NCBI RefSeq assembly: GCF_016758255.1
Contig: NZ_QYAD01000001.1
Coordinates: 682,001-746,000, forward strand
Reading direction: 5' to 3'
DNA from: Leucobacter chromiireducens subsp. chromiireducens
GTDB taxonomy: Bacteria > Actinomycetota > Actinomycetes > Actinomycetales > Microbacteriaceae
DNA length: 64,000 nucleotides
This document shows, in pieces, positions 15,928 through 23,194 of the stretch. Under the pieces are notes generated by a model, which searched no databases, had not been told where the DNA came from, and was given only the letters and a program-made list of their open reading frames with translations. Position numbers and translations under genes: made by a program. The stretch's first letter is position 1. Each line of letters starts with the position of its first letter.

Positions 15928-16248
15928 CTAACCGGAACTGAGAGAGTAAGTGTGAGTTGCGATGAACTCGTTGATTGATGAGGCGGGGATTCGTTTCTTG
16001 GATTTGCCGTCCCCGAAGTTCGCAGTGACGAATGTCCCGTCTTTCATTCGCTCGTACACCCAGACGCGAGACATGCCGAGCAGCCTAGCCACCTCAGCAA
16101 CTGGGTAGTGGCGCTCTACTTCTCCCGCGCGAATCGGCAGATCAACACGTGGGGTTGTGGTGGCTCTTGTTTTGGTCCAGGCGGGTGCGATGGCTGCGAT
16201 TTCCTCGCGGATGATTGCTCGTAATGCTCGAGTGATTGCGTCGTCCAT
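15928..16248 (-). CDS. HTH_17/MerR-like DNA-binding protein
   Basis: 106 aa. Helical N terminus (ITRALRAIIREEIAAIAPAW), then a MerR/AlpA-type HTH (HYPVAEVARLLGMSRVWVYE) and a wing with SKKRIPASSINEFIATH. Divergent from the next HTH gene, and close to the right attachment site. Might be an excisionase or a regulator of the cargo; unresolved. Confidence 0.8.
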   Translation of the reverse strand: MDDAITRALRAIIREEIAAIAPAWTKTRATTTPRVDLPIRAGEVERHYPVAEVARLLGMSRVWVYERMKDGTFVTANFGDGKSKKRIPASSINEFIATHTYSLSSG

Positions 16249-16301
16249 CGAGCAAGCGTATTTGCTCGCCTGTGGTCGCTGGGGCGGTCTAGGGTGCTGC
16301 C

Positions 16302-16679
16302 ATGAACGATCAAGGTATAGAGGGTCTACTCGAAGCTGGGGCAGAGCTGAGCAAGTCTCTTGTGCGTTTCCTCGAGACTCTCGCTAAAGCGTGCCCTCAG
16401 CAAAACGATTCGGCGCCGGAGCGCTTGAATGTTCCGCTTGCACGTGCTGAGCCGGATGGTCCGGTGAGAGCCGATGACTTCTTGGATTTGCCCCCACGTA
16501 TGGATGCAGCGACCCTTGCGGGGCTCCTGCCTGACACCTCCGCGAAGACGCTTGAGAGGTGGCGAAGTCTTGGGCAGGGGCCAACATATGTGAAATGTGC
16601 CGGCAAAATCTACTATTTGAGATCCGACGTTGTCGTTTGGATGCTGGCCAGCCGGAAGGAGAGGGCCAACAACCGATGA
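16302..16679 (+). CDS. HTH DNA-binding protein
   Basis: 125 aa. Residues about 65-120 form an HTH_17-type domain (AATLAGLLPDTSAKTLERW, RSLGQGPTYVKCAGKIYYL, RSDVVVWML). The N terminus is helical. Divergent from the other HTH gene by about 50 bp. Third AlpA-like protein of the island; the palindrome array begins 115 bp downstream of its stop. Confidence 0.8.
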   Translation: MNDQGIEGLLEAGAELSKSLVRFLETLAKACPQQNDSAPERLNVPLARAEPDGPVRADDFLDLPPRMDAATLAGLLPDTSAKTLERWRSLGQGPTYVKCAGKIYYLRSDVVVWMLASRKERANNR

Positions 16680-16792
16680 CTCTGAAAGCTTTGGAGATTG
16701 CTTCTCCCACGGTCTGATTCTCCGCCGGCGTCACGGAACGCGGGACGCGGTCACCCTCTAATGCCAGTGGTGTAGGGAGAAACTCCGGGAAT

Positions 16793-17220
16793 TCATGCTT
16801 ATTCCTGTCAGGAATAAGCATGAGCCTGGAAGCGCTCGCGTGCGGAGCGGGTGAGCCCAGGTTGATGGGCTGGTTGGGAGGGGGGTGGGGCTTGGCGGGG
16901 CATGCTTACTCCTGTCAGGAGTAAGCATGCCCCGTTATTGCTGTCAGCAATAAGCGGGGTCTTGGAAGCGCTCGAGCGCAGGTCTATCGGCTGGCGCTGC
17001 TCGCAGGGAAGGTTTGTGGTCTGGTTGGGGCCGCTTACTCCTGACAGGAGTAAGCGGCCCCCGTTACTCCTGACAGGAGTAACGGGGCGTTGCCGCGCAC
17101 TGGGATAGCGGGTATGTGGCGTCCTCAGTGGAGCGCTGCGTGAGTCTCTTCGCTTATTCCTGTCAGGAATAAGCGGGTCGAGATGCGCATGCCCCGTTAT
17201 TCCTGTCAGGAATAGCGGGG
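16793..17220. repeat. Array of seven large CTG-W-CAG palindromes
   Basis: Seven palindromes in 430 bp: 16793-16823, 16897-16933, 16930-16959, 17027-17061, 17059-17087, 17151-17175, 17192-17220. Each has a one-base centre (T or A) in CTG-W-CAG, flanked by variants such as TTATTC or TTACTC with matched changes on the other arm, and often closed by CCCCG/CGGGG. Five are perfect, with arms of 12-18 bp. GGAAGCGCTCG also occurs twice between them (16828, 16965), and CTGGTTGGG follows each copy, so the block grew by duplication. No gene lies here. Confidence 0.9.
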
Positions 17221-17260
17221 CATTGGGACTGCAACTGCGCGGCCTTCCGCATCTAGAAGC

Positions 17261-17431
17261 ATGAATGAAAATAATGAGTCCAATCAGCTTCCGATGTCGT
17301 GCGTAATTTGCGGGTCCGCTCTCTGTGCCCTTCGGTCCAAGCAAGCCGAAATGCTTGACCCCGGAACCTTCTTGTCCTGGTGCCTGGAAACTGGCGGTTA
17401 TCCCGCATCTATCCCGCATATTCTTTGGTAG
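17261..17431 (+). CDS. Possible small four-Cys protein
   Basis: 56-residue frame beginning MNENNESNQLPMSCVICGSA, with Cys at 14, 17, 22 and 41, and ending TAG at 17431. A CxxC pair suggests zinc binding. No clear ribosome binding site (GAAGC only). It lies between the palindrome array and attR and could equally be chance. Confidence 0.35.
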   Translation: MNENNESNQLPMSCVICGSALCALRSKQAEMLDPGTFLSWCLETGGYPASIPHILW

Positions 17432-17524
17432 TTGGAATAAGGGGAAGTCATCAGAATGCAAATCTGATCTGCATAAAGCGAAGTTCTTGGCATCCCGCAC
17501 AATCTCTCGATATGGTGTATTTCT

Positions 17525-17564
17525 AAATCGAAAGGTCACCGGATCGATGCCGGTCGGAGCCACG
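17525..17564. repeat. attR core, 40-bp direct repeat
   Basis: Exact copy of 2183-2222: the 3' half of tRNA-Phe plus CG. It lacks the 5' half of the tRNA, so it marks the right end of the island. Confidence 0.93.
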
Positions 17565-17585
17565 AAGGAATATTACACCTTCACC

Positions 17586-17622
17586 GAACCCCCTCGAGGC
17601 TTCTACTCGTGGGGGTTCTTTT
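17586..17622 (+). terminator. Original host tRNA-Phe terminator
   Basis: Stem GAACCCCC-TCGAG / CTCG-T-GGGGGTTC with loop GCTTCTA, then TTTTG. It was displaced from tRNA-Phe by integration and is closely similar to the island-borne copy at 2245-2280. Confidence 0.75.
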
Positions 17623-17859
17623 GTTGGAGTGCTCGAGTGTTTCGCTTCCCTCTGCAGGCCGCGTGCCCTTTTGAAGCGAAACCGAAAAGTCCGTCCCGGC
17701 CGCTCCGATCGCGCGTCCCGAATCAACCCCGCATTACGATCACAACCCGCCTGGCTCAGGACTAGCGAGGCATTGCGTCGTGTTTTCTTCTAGGGGCGGG
17801 GAACTCTGGCCATGGGCATCACCACTGCCTATCGAGGAACTAACTTCTGCTCACCCCCA
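17623..17859. other. Non-coding stretch right of attR
   Basis: No convincing gene, tRNA or operator seen. Probably eroded chromosomal sequence next to the surface-protein pseudogene. Confidence 0.35.
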
Positions 17860-18986
17860 CCGTTCCGAAGGCCTCGACACTTTTGAGAGGCTCGCTGTGA
17901 GCAGCGCTAGCGATGCAGAAATGCTCAAGACTGACGCTTTCTCCGGAAATTGACGTAGTCCGCCCTCGGTAGTACCGCTGTGGTGAAGAATGACGACTCA
18001 AGTCAGGGCAATGACTCGGCGATCCTGACCAGCGTCTCTTCGAGGGGAATCGAGTACGCAGCGAGAGCGGTTGCACATTATTCACTCGACAAGAACGGAC
18101 TGAAGAGCGTCTCCCTCCCAGGCTCGGTCACACGCATTGGGGCTGGCGTGCTGTATCTCAACCAGCTCACTACGTTCGATTTCCCGCAGGGGATTGAAAC
18201 GATCGACTTCAGCGCGTTTTTCGGGAATCAGTTGGAGCATCTCACCTCCCCTGAATGACTCACTGAGATTTCGATGACGGCACTCCAGGCCCACCAGCTT
18301 GAAAGTATCGTGCTCCCGAAGAGTCTGAAGCGTATTGAGGCTGGTCCTTTACGTACAGCACGTTGAAGAGCGTCGTGATACCCGCCTCAGCGGGATCGAT
18401 AGGAGCCGGAGCGTTCGAAGGCAACGACGAACTTGCCCACATCTGGTTTGAAGGTGCCGCCCCGACAAGCGTGATAGCGGCCGACTCAGACGACCCGAAT
18501 GAACCCCCAACATTTGGTTCAACGAGCGATGCTACGCTCCACTTTGTGTGCGGGGCGAGTGGGTTCACGTTCTCCACTTGGTTGGGATACCGAACTGCAT
18601 CTGAGCGCCCAGCGAGCTTTGAACGGGGAGTGGGAGCGCAATTGAAGTTCAGCTTGTCGCCTTGGGCGGCGCTCTCACGGCGCCGGCAGCGCCTCAGCAG
18701 GACGGATTCGAATTCATTGGTTGGTCGATTTCAACTGACGGAGCTGATGTCTTCGACTACACCAGCCGAGTGATGGAAGAGATGACTCTGTATGCCACGT
18801 GGCGCGATGCCTCTGCTTCCTGCCCGGGAGTGAAGGACAACCGGTCGCCCGGAGGGCCCGTCCCTTGGGAAAAGCCGGCGGAGAAGTCAACAGTATGCTC
18901 TGCTCCTCGTGCCAGCGCTCATCGCCGTGGGTGGCGGCTTCCTGGTGTACAAGTGGATTCGAGCGAGAACGGAACTCAGTGCGTGA
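17860..18986 (+). pseudogene. Decayed BspA-like LRR surface protein
   Basis: Fragments in different frames read as one protein: LRR_5 repeats (LKSVSLPGSVTRIGAGVLYL, QLESIVLPKSLKRIEAGPL, LKSVVIPASAGSIGAGAFEG), then an InlB B-repeat-like unit (DGFEFIGWSISTDGADVFDY, MTLYATW) and a C-terminal hydrophobic helix with basic tail (YALLLVPALIAVGGGFLVYK, WIRARTELSA) ending at 18986. An in-frame TGA at 18256-18258 and frameshifts near 18350, 18640 and 18850 break it. The 5' end is uncertain. Intact relatives are secreted, wall-attached adhesins. Confidence 0.75.
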
Positions 18987-19091
18987 CGCTGGCCCCGGCC
19001 ACCCACCCCGGGTCTAGATCGCTTGCCGCCAGCCCCTCCGGGGCGAAGTGAATAGGCGAGCCTGGCACGAAGTGAGACCTTCGGAAAAGCG

Positions 19092-19119
19092 GCGGGGCAC
19101 TCGAAATTGAGTGCCCCGC
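19092..19119. terminator. Bidirectional terminator
   Basis: Perfect 11-bp stem GCGGGGCACTC / GAGTGCCCCGC with loop GAAATT, downstream of the leftward acyl-CoA dehydrogenase gene and of the pseudogene. Confidence 0.75.
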
Positions 19120-19152
19120 TGTAGGGCAGCCAGTCGTCACTTGACTTTCTGG

Positions 19153-20397
19153 TCAGCCGATTTCAGTGAGCCCTGAAGCGCTGAGTGGATCATAGTCGGG
19201 AGCTGAGAAGATCCTCTGCAGCTGCCGCCGTCGCACCCCAGTGTTGCTGCCCTCCATGATGGGATAAGCAATCGCGTCCAGCAAGTGGTGCAGAATCGGG
19301 AAACCAGTGTCATACGCTGTGACGCCGACAATTTTGACAAGCGCTGTGATGACTTCTACGGCAGCTTCAGAGCCGAAGATTTTCGCGTGTAGAGCGAGCT
19401 CGGGCCCGTCGGGATCCTGGGCAATGACTGCGTCGAGTGCCCGCCAAGACAGGAGACGCATGGCCTCAATCTTGCCTTTCGTGTCGGCGAGAACGTCTGA
19501 TACTGCTTGGTGATCAATAATCGGCGAGAGTCCCCCGCGCGCTTCCTCGCGCGCAAAGTTGTACGCAATGGACCATGCCTGCCGTGCCGAAGCCGTCGCA
19601 AAAGCGCCAATCGAGGCGCCGCTGGCCATGAAAGCGTTGAGTGTAAGGCGAACACCGTCTCCCTCCGAACCAATGAGGTTTGCGTGAGGCACCCTCACAT
19701 CCTTGAGGTGAACCCTTGTCGTGAGGCTTCCCCGCAGGCCGGGGAGGTCGTAGTATTCCTCGACCTCAATACGTCCCGCGAGTTGTTCCCGTTCCGCCAC
19801 GATCACGGAGACACCCGCCTGAGTTCGGCAAGTGATGGTCATGATCTCGGGGCCATCGCCGTCCCAGCCGGGAAGATGCGACGCCCAGGCTTTGTGGCCG
19901 TTGATGACCCACTCGTCACCATCGAGCACGGCGTGTGTTCTGATGCCGGCAGCCGGCGTCTCAGCCGCGAAATTGGCGCTGCCCGTTGGCTCGCTAAATG
20001 CCATCGCCGCGACCGGGGAACCTTCATCTGCTAGGAAAGGTGAGACAAAACGAGAAATCTGCTCAGGGGTCCCTGCCTCGTAAACGGGCCCCAGCGCAAT
20101 GAGTGGACCTGCGAAAGAGATGAAGAAGTCGGGTGACTCGGCGGCCCATTCTTCGATGAGGATCGCAGCGTCAACACCGTTGGAAGCCGTTCCTCCGAAC
20201 GGGGCCGGGATCAACCCTCGCAAGAAACCTTCAGAAACGGCCTCGGCGAACACAGGCTGCAGCAACAGTGCCCGTGTGCGCGGGTCGCGTTCGCTTTCGA
20301 CTCTTTCCATGAGTGGACGAAGCTTCGTCCGAGCGAACGAACGGGCGGCGGCTTTGAGCTGCTTCTGGTGATCGCTGAGCGTGAATGATACGGCCAT
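19153..20397 (-). CDS. Acyl-CoA dehydrogenase family protein
   Basis: 414 aa, full length for the family. N-terminal helical domain, middle beta domain with VAAMAFSEPTGSANFAAETP and VINGHKAWASHLPG, and a C-terminal helical domain ending in IMEGSNTGVRRRQLQRIF. FAD-dependent alpha,beta-oxidation of acyl-CoA or a related substrate. TCTCGAGGAGGAGAATC precedes the ATG. The substrate cannot be told. The divergent AraC gene upstream is on the same strand, 145 bp away, and may control it. Confidence 0.88.
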   Translation of the reverse strand: MAVSFTLSDHQKQLKAAARSFARTKLRPLMERVESERDPRTRALLLQPVFAEAVSEGFLRGLIPAPFGGTASNGVDAAILIEEWAAESPDFFISFAGPLIALGPVYEAGTPEQISRFVSPFLADEGSPVAAMAFSEPTGSANFAAETPAAGIRTHAVLDGDEWVINGHKAWASHLPGWDGDGPEIMTITCRTQAGVSVIVAEREQLAGRIEVEEYYDLPGLRGSLTTRVHLKDVRVPHANLIGSEGDGVRLTLNAFMASGASIGAFATASARQAWSIAYNFAREEARGGLSPIIDHQAVSDVLADTKGKIEAMRLLSWRALDAVIAQDPDGPELALHAKIFGSEAAVEVITALVKIVGVTAYDTGFPILHHLLDAIAYPIMEGSNTGVRRRQLQRIFSAPDYDPLSASGLTEIG

Positions 20398-20541
20398 CTG
20401 ATTCTCCTCCTCGAGAAAGCTGAGTCACATCAGGCAGGCGACTGAAGTGACCTCTGGCCACACGCTATTTCGTATGCTTCAGCTCGGCGCGGCAGAGTAT
20501 GCAGTTCTGCTGTGCAGTTTGTGCGGTTGGATGGAGCGGCG

Positions 20542-21477
20542 TCAGAATTTCGTGACTTCTCGACGGAACTCAATCGGCGAGGCGCCGTACATTCGCCGGA
20601 ATGCCCGTGAAAACGACGCAGGGTCTTCGTAGCCCACCGCACGTGAGGCGTCTCCGACCGTGGTCTCCGAGCCTGTCAAGATCCGCGCAGCTTGCTCCAT
20701 GCGAAGACGCCTGAGGGCCACTGCAAAAGTCTCTTCGCCTCCCTCGAATGCGGTGTGGAGCGTGCGAACAGACATGTGAAGTGCGTGCGCTATAGATTGA
20801 GCTGACAATGTGGGATCAGCGAGTCGACGCGACACGTGGGCGAGTATCTGAGCTCGACGAGTCACTGGGTCCGCTGCGTGTGCGGTCTGCCCGACAGACA
20901 GGAGCGCTGCTGAGACGACGGCGAGGAACGCCGACTCAAGCTCGCCGATAGATCGAGCCGGAGTGGCGCTGCCCAACTCCCAAAGCGACCGCATCGCATC
21001 CACGGCGACGGCACCCACGCCTGTTCGGTCGAATGGAAGCCCAACACCCCGTCGCTCCTGAGGTAAACGCGCATCCAGTTCGGGGTGTGGCACGCGAAAA
21101 GACAACATGCTCCAGTCCGAGCGATGTTCAAGCCGGAACGGCTCGGACGTGTCGAGCACGACGAGTTGTCCAGGTCCGGCGATGGCGTCGTTGCCTCGTT
21201 GCTGTACTCGACAGGTGCCGGTGATCTGGGCGTTTACGAAGAAGTAGGGCCCTTCAGAGGCCGACACCTCCTTGGGGCCGTGGATGGTTGTTTGTGGAAC
21301 TGAATCTATCCAAGCGCGGGTCACCGTGTTCAGCGGGGCCGACACCACCCTCGACGGAAAGCCTGCGCGTGTGTTGGCCGCTTCAGGTCGCAGTTCGACG
21401 AATGTACGGCAGATGCCTTCTCGCCAGAAACTAAACTGCTCGTGTGGCGGCACGGACATCGTTTCCCAGCTCAGCAT
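20542..21477 (-). CDS. AraC-family transcriptional regulator
   Basis: 311 aa from the ATG at 21477, selected because AGGAGGG lies 5-6 bp upstream; a longer frame to 21522 lacks this. N-terminal AraC-binding-like domain (residues about 1-190), C-terminal double HTH (SAQSIAHALHMSVRTLHTAF, then TVGDASRAVGYEDPASFSRA) with the typical FRRMYGASPIEFRR end. It lies upstream of the acyl-CoA dehydrogenase gene on the same strand and may regulate it in response to a metabolite. Confidence 0.88.
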   Translation of the reverse strand: MLSWETMSVPPHEQFSFWREGICRTFVELRPEAANTRAGFPSRVVSAPLNTVTRAWIDSVPQTTIHGPKEVSASEGPYFFVNAQITGTCRVQQRGNDAIAGPGQLVVLDTSEPFRLEHRSDWSMLSFRVPHPELDARLPQERRGVGLPFDRTGVGAVAVDAMRSLWELGSATPARSIGELESAFLAVVSAALLSVGQTAHAADPVTRRAQILAHVSRRLADPTLSAQSIAHALHMSVRTLHTAFEGGEETFAVALRRLRMEQAARILTGSETTVGDASRAVGYEDPASFSRAFRRMYGASPIEFRREVTKF

Positions 21478-21602
21478 CTTTGCCCTCCTGTTTCCCGCGA
21501 TTCTTGTGAGTATAGGCAGCAAAGTTTGCCGACGGGGTGTCTCGCTTTCGAGAATCGGTGTGCACCGCTCGAATGTCTTGCCTCTGGGTTAGCTTAGAAA
21601 GC

Positions 21603-22232
21603 ATGAATCTTCTCTTGCTCTCGCTCGATCCAGGGGCTGTTCCGCAGTTTTTGGAACGGAGCACAAGCCTGGCGCCGAACGAACTGCGCATTGCCTATAT
21701 TGACGATGCTGCGTACGGTATGCCGTTCGCTGCATCGGAACGTGCTGGTATCGCTGAATTCGGCTACCAGCTCATCGACGTGCGCGTGAGAGGCATGGCA
21801 CCCGAAGGGTTCGCCTCGGTGCTTGACCGCGCAGACGCAGTGTACGTTGCGAGTGGCGAGACATTCCTGTTGCTCGACGCTCTGCGTTCGAGCGGCGCCG
21901 CTGAGGTGCTTTCCGAACGCGTGCACGCGGGGTTGCCGTACATCGGCTGCAGTGCAGGAGCGATCGTTGCTGGGGAGTCAGTCACGCCAGTGGAGCTCAT
22001 GGACAACCGCTCACTTGCGCCGGACCTTGAAGGTGATGCTGGGCTAGCTTTCTTCGAGTCCGTGATTATTCCGCACGCGGACGGAAAGCTGCCTCCGTAT
22101 CCGGCCGAACTGATCGCGCGGATCGTTGAGCAGTTCGGTGAGAATTTTTCGCTGACGCTCCTCGAGGATGCCCAGGCATTGCAGGTTTTGGACGGCGTCC
22201 CCGAAGTGATTCCCTCAGAAACGAGCTACTGA
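21603..22232 (+). CDS. Peptidase S51 / dipeptidase E-like protein
   Basis: 209 aa from ATG at 21603. Class I glutamine-amidotransferase-like fold of the S51 family: ADAVYVASGETFLLLDALRS, then the nucleophile elbow IGCSAGAIVAGE (Ser) and a later Ile-Pro-His (VIIPHADGKL). Cleaves Asp-X dipeptides in characterised relatives; the substrate here is unknown. Followed after 14 bp by the DUF1801 gene. Confidence 0.82.
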   Translation: MNLLLLSLDPGAVPQFLERSTSLAPNELRIAYIDDAAYGMPFAASERAGIAEFGYQLIDVRVRGMAPEGFASVLDRADAVYVASGETFLLLDALRSSGAAEVLSERVHAGLPYIGCSAGAIVAGESVTPVELMDNRSLAPDLEGDAGLAFFESVIIPHADGKLPPYPAELIARIVEQFGENFSLTLLEDAQALQVLDGVPEVIPSETSY

Positions 22233-22246
22233 GCAAGAGCCCCAGC

Positions 22247-22603
22247 ATGGATGATCGAATTGACAGGTTCTTGGTGAGTCTTGAAGAAGACGGGGACGAG
22301 CGTTTTTCTGTCGTCACAGGGCTGCGTGACATGGTCCGCTCCACGTTCCCGAGTGCGGAAGAAATGTTTAAGTATGGCGGCCTGCACTACCTGCGCGATG
22401 GGGTACCGTTCGCCGGGATCTACGCGTATAAGAAACACGTAAGCGTGGAGATCAACGGCGCAGCACACCTTGCAAACCCGCACGGGCACCTCGTGGGTGC
22501 GGGCGGAGGATCGGGCCGGAAGCACGTGCGACTCACGCACGTCACCGACATTTCTGAGAAGCGCGTGGCTGACTACCTTGCGCTGGCGTGGGAGATGCTC
22601 TGA
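22247..22603 (+). CDS. DUF1801 protein
   Basis: 118 aa. DUF1801/YdhG-like pattern (RIDRFLVSLEEDGDERFSVV, EEMFKYGGLHYLRDGVPFAG, YAYKKHVSVEIN, ISEKRVADYLALAWEML). Small alpha/beta fold related to iron chaperone-like proteins; role unknown. Likely co-transcribed with the S51 peptidase. Confidence 0.8.
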   Translation: MDDRIDRFLVSLEEDGDERFSVVTGLRDMVRSTFPSAEEMFKYGGLHYLRDGVPFAGIYAYKKHVSVEINGAAHLANPHGHLVGAGGGSGRKHVRLTHVTDISEKRVADYLALAWEML

Positions 22604-22623
22604 GGCGTTCCGCCTGGGGTCGT

Positions 22624-22645
22624 GGGGCAGTTCCTGAACTGCCCC
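22624..22645 (+). terminator. Terminator after DUF1801 gene
   Basis: Perfect 10-bp stem GGGGCAGTTC / GAACTGCCCC with a 2-nt apex, followed by a C-run rather than T-run. Confidence 0.55.
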
Positions 22646-22656
22646 CCCCCGGATCG

Positions 22657-22715
22657 GGGTCAGTTGGGCACGGTGTCGGCGGATTGAGACTCACGACACC
22701 CTGCCGAACTGACCC
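22657..22715. repeat. Long imperfect inverted repeat
   Basis: Arms 22657-22678 and 22694-22715, 20 of 22 bases paired, loop of 15 nt. The left arm starts GGGTCAGTTGGGCA. Lies between two convergent genes, so it may be a bidirectional terminator or a repeat element. Confidence 0.7.
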
Positions 22716-22760
22716 GGATCCGGGGAGGGACGCGGGAGCGGGAGTGGGAGTGGCGTGCGG

Positions 22761-23192
22761 CTACGGCGTGCTGCACGAAGCGCACACCCCGAGGTAGGTC
22801 ACCTCGACCCCGATGATGGTCATGCCCGTCCCGTGAGCACTATCTGCGGACTGGACGTGGCCAGTGGGCTCTGAAGCCGGCACGTCCACCACGCGGCCGC
22901 AGCGCACGCACTGCACGTGGTGGTGGGCGTGCTCGTCGGCAATCTCGTAGAGCGCGGCGTTCGATGCGGGCGGGCTGATGCGCTGCAGGATGCCCGCCCC
23001 GGCGAGGTCTTGCACGATGTTGTGCACCGACTGCGGGGTGAGGGACGGAAGCTGGGCAGACAGGCCGCGATGAATGTCCGCCGCCGAGCTGTGCGGGTGC
23101 GCGGCGAGAAACGCGAGCGTAGCCTCACGGCCTGCGGTGACCCGCAGACCGTGAGCGCGCAGCTGACGTGCGTGAGGAGCAGTGGCGTCCAG
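22761..23192 (-). CDS. Fur-family metal-responsive regulator (CTG start)
   Basis: 143 aa if read from CTG at 23192; no ATG, GTG or TTG occurs in frame before a GTG at residue 56, which would delete the DNA-binding domain. AGGAGG (complement of 23200-23205) lies 7 bp before the CTG. Winged helix at about 10-75 (LRVTAGREATLAFLAAHPHS, LTPQSVHNIVQDLAGAGILQ), Fur dimerisation domain with HHHVQCVRCGRVVDV and the second zinc pair CASC. Starts 2 bp after the aquaporin stop, so it is coupled to that gene. PerR- or Fur-like; the metal is unknown. Confidence 0.82.
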   Translation of the reverse strand: MDATAPHARQLRAHGLRVTAGREATLAFLAAHPHSSAADIHRGLSAQLPSLTPQSVHNIVQDLAGAGILQRISPPASNAALYEIADEHAHHHVQCVRCGRVVDVPASEPTGHVQSADSAHGTGMTIIGVEVTYLGVCASCSTP

Positions 23193-23194
23193 GG

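Larger units (their letters stand above)
2183..17564. mobile_element. tRNA-Phe-integrated phage-satellite-like island (about 15.4 kb)
   Basis: Bounded by perfect 40-bp att repeats, with an integrase reading towards attL. Gene order: int and repressor (minus), then AlpA-like, five to six small early genes, RepA-like ATPase, iteron-rich gene, coiled-coil gene, terminator, wHTH, scaffold-like, small protein, tape measure, terminator, three minus-strand cargo genes, two HTH genes, a palindrome array and attR. No terminase, portal, major capsid, protease, baseplate or lysis gene is visible, so it cannot make a virion alone. All genes look intact, which argues against a randomly decayed prophage. 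The layout resembles PICI-type satellites; that assignment is inference. Confidence 0.85.

Noticed and set aside
15738-15941. Small plus-strand gene between cargo and HTH genes
   Set aside because: No ribosome binding site, unlikely composition, and it overlaps the HTH gene end.
16793-17220. CRISPR array
   Set aside because: Units are palindromic, of unequal length and spacing, without conserved direct repeats or unique spacers, and no cas genes are present.
16808-17563. Minus-strand frame of 251 codons across the palindromes and attR
   Set aside because: It translates the palindromes and tRNA fragment, has no domain and no ribosome binding site; the DNA is better read as non-coding.
2183-17564. 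Complete temperate prophage
   Set aside because: No terminase, portal, capsid, tail tube, baseplate or lysis genes; 15 kb is too small for a siphophage with a 1029-residue tape measure.
22646-22760. 6C-type or other structured RNA at the C-run after DUF1801
   Set aside because: Only one C-run and no paired C-rich loops; the hairpins are adequately described as terminator and inverted repeat.
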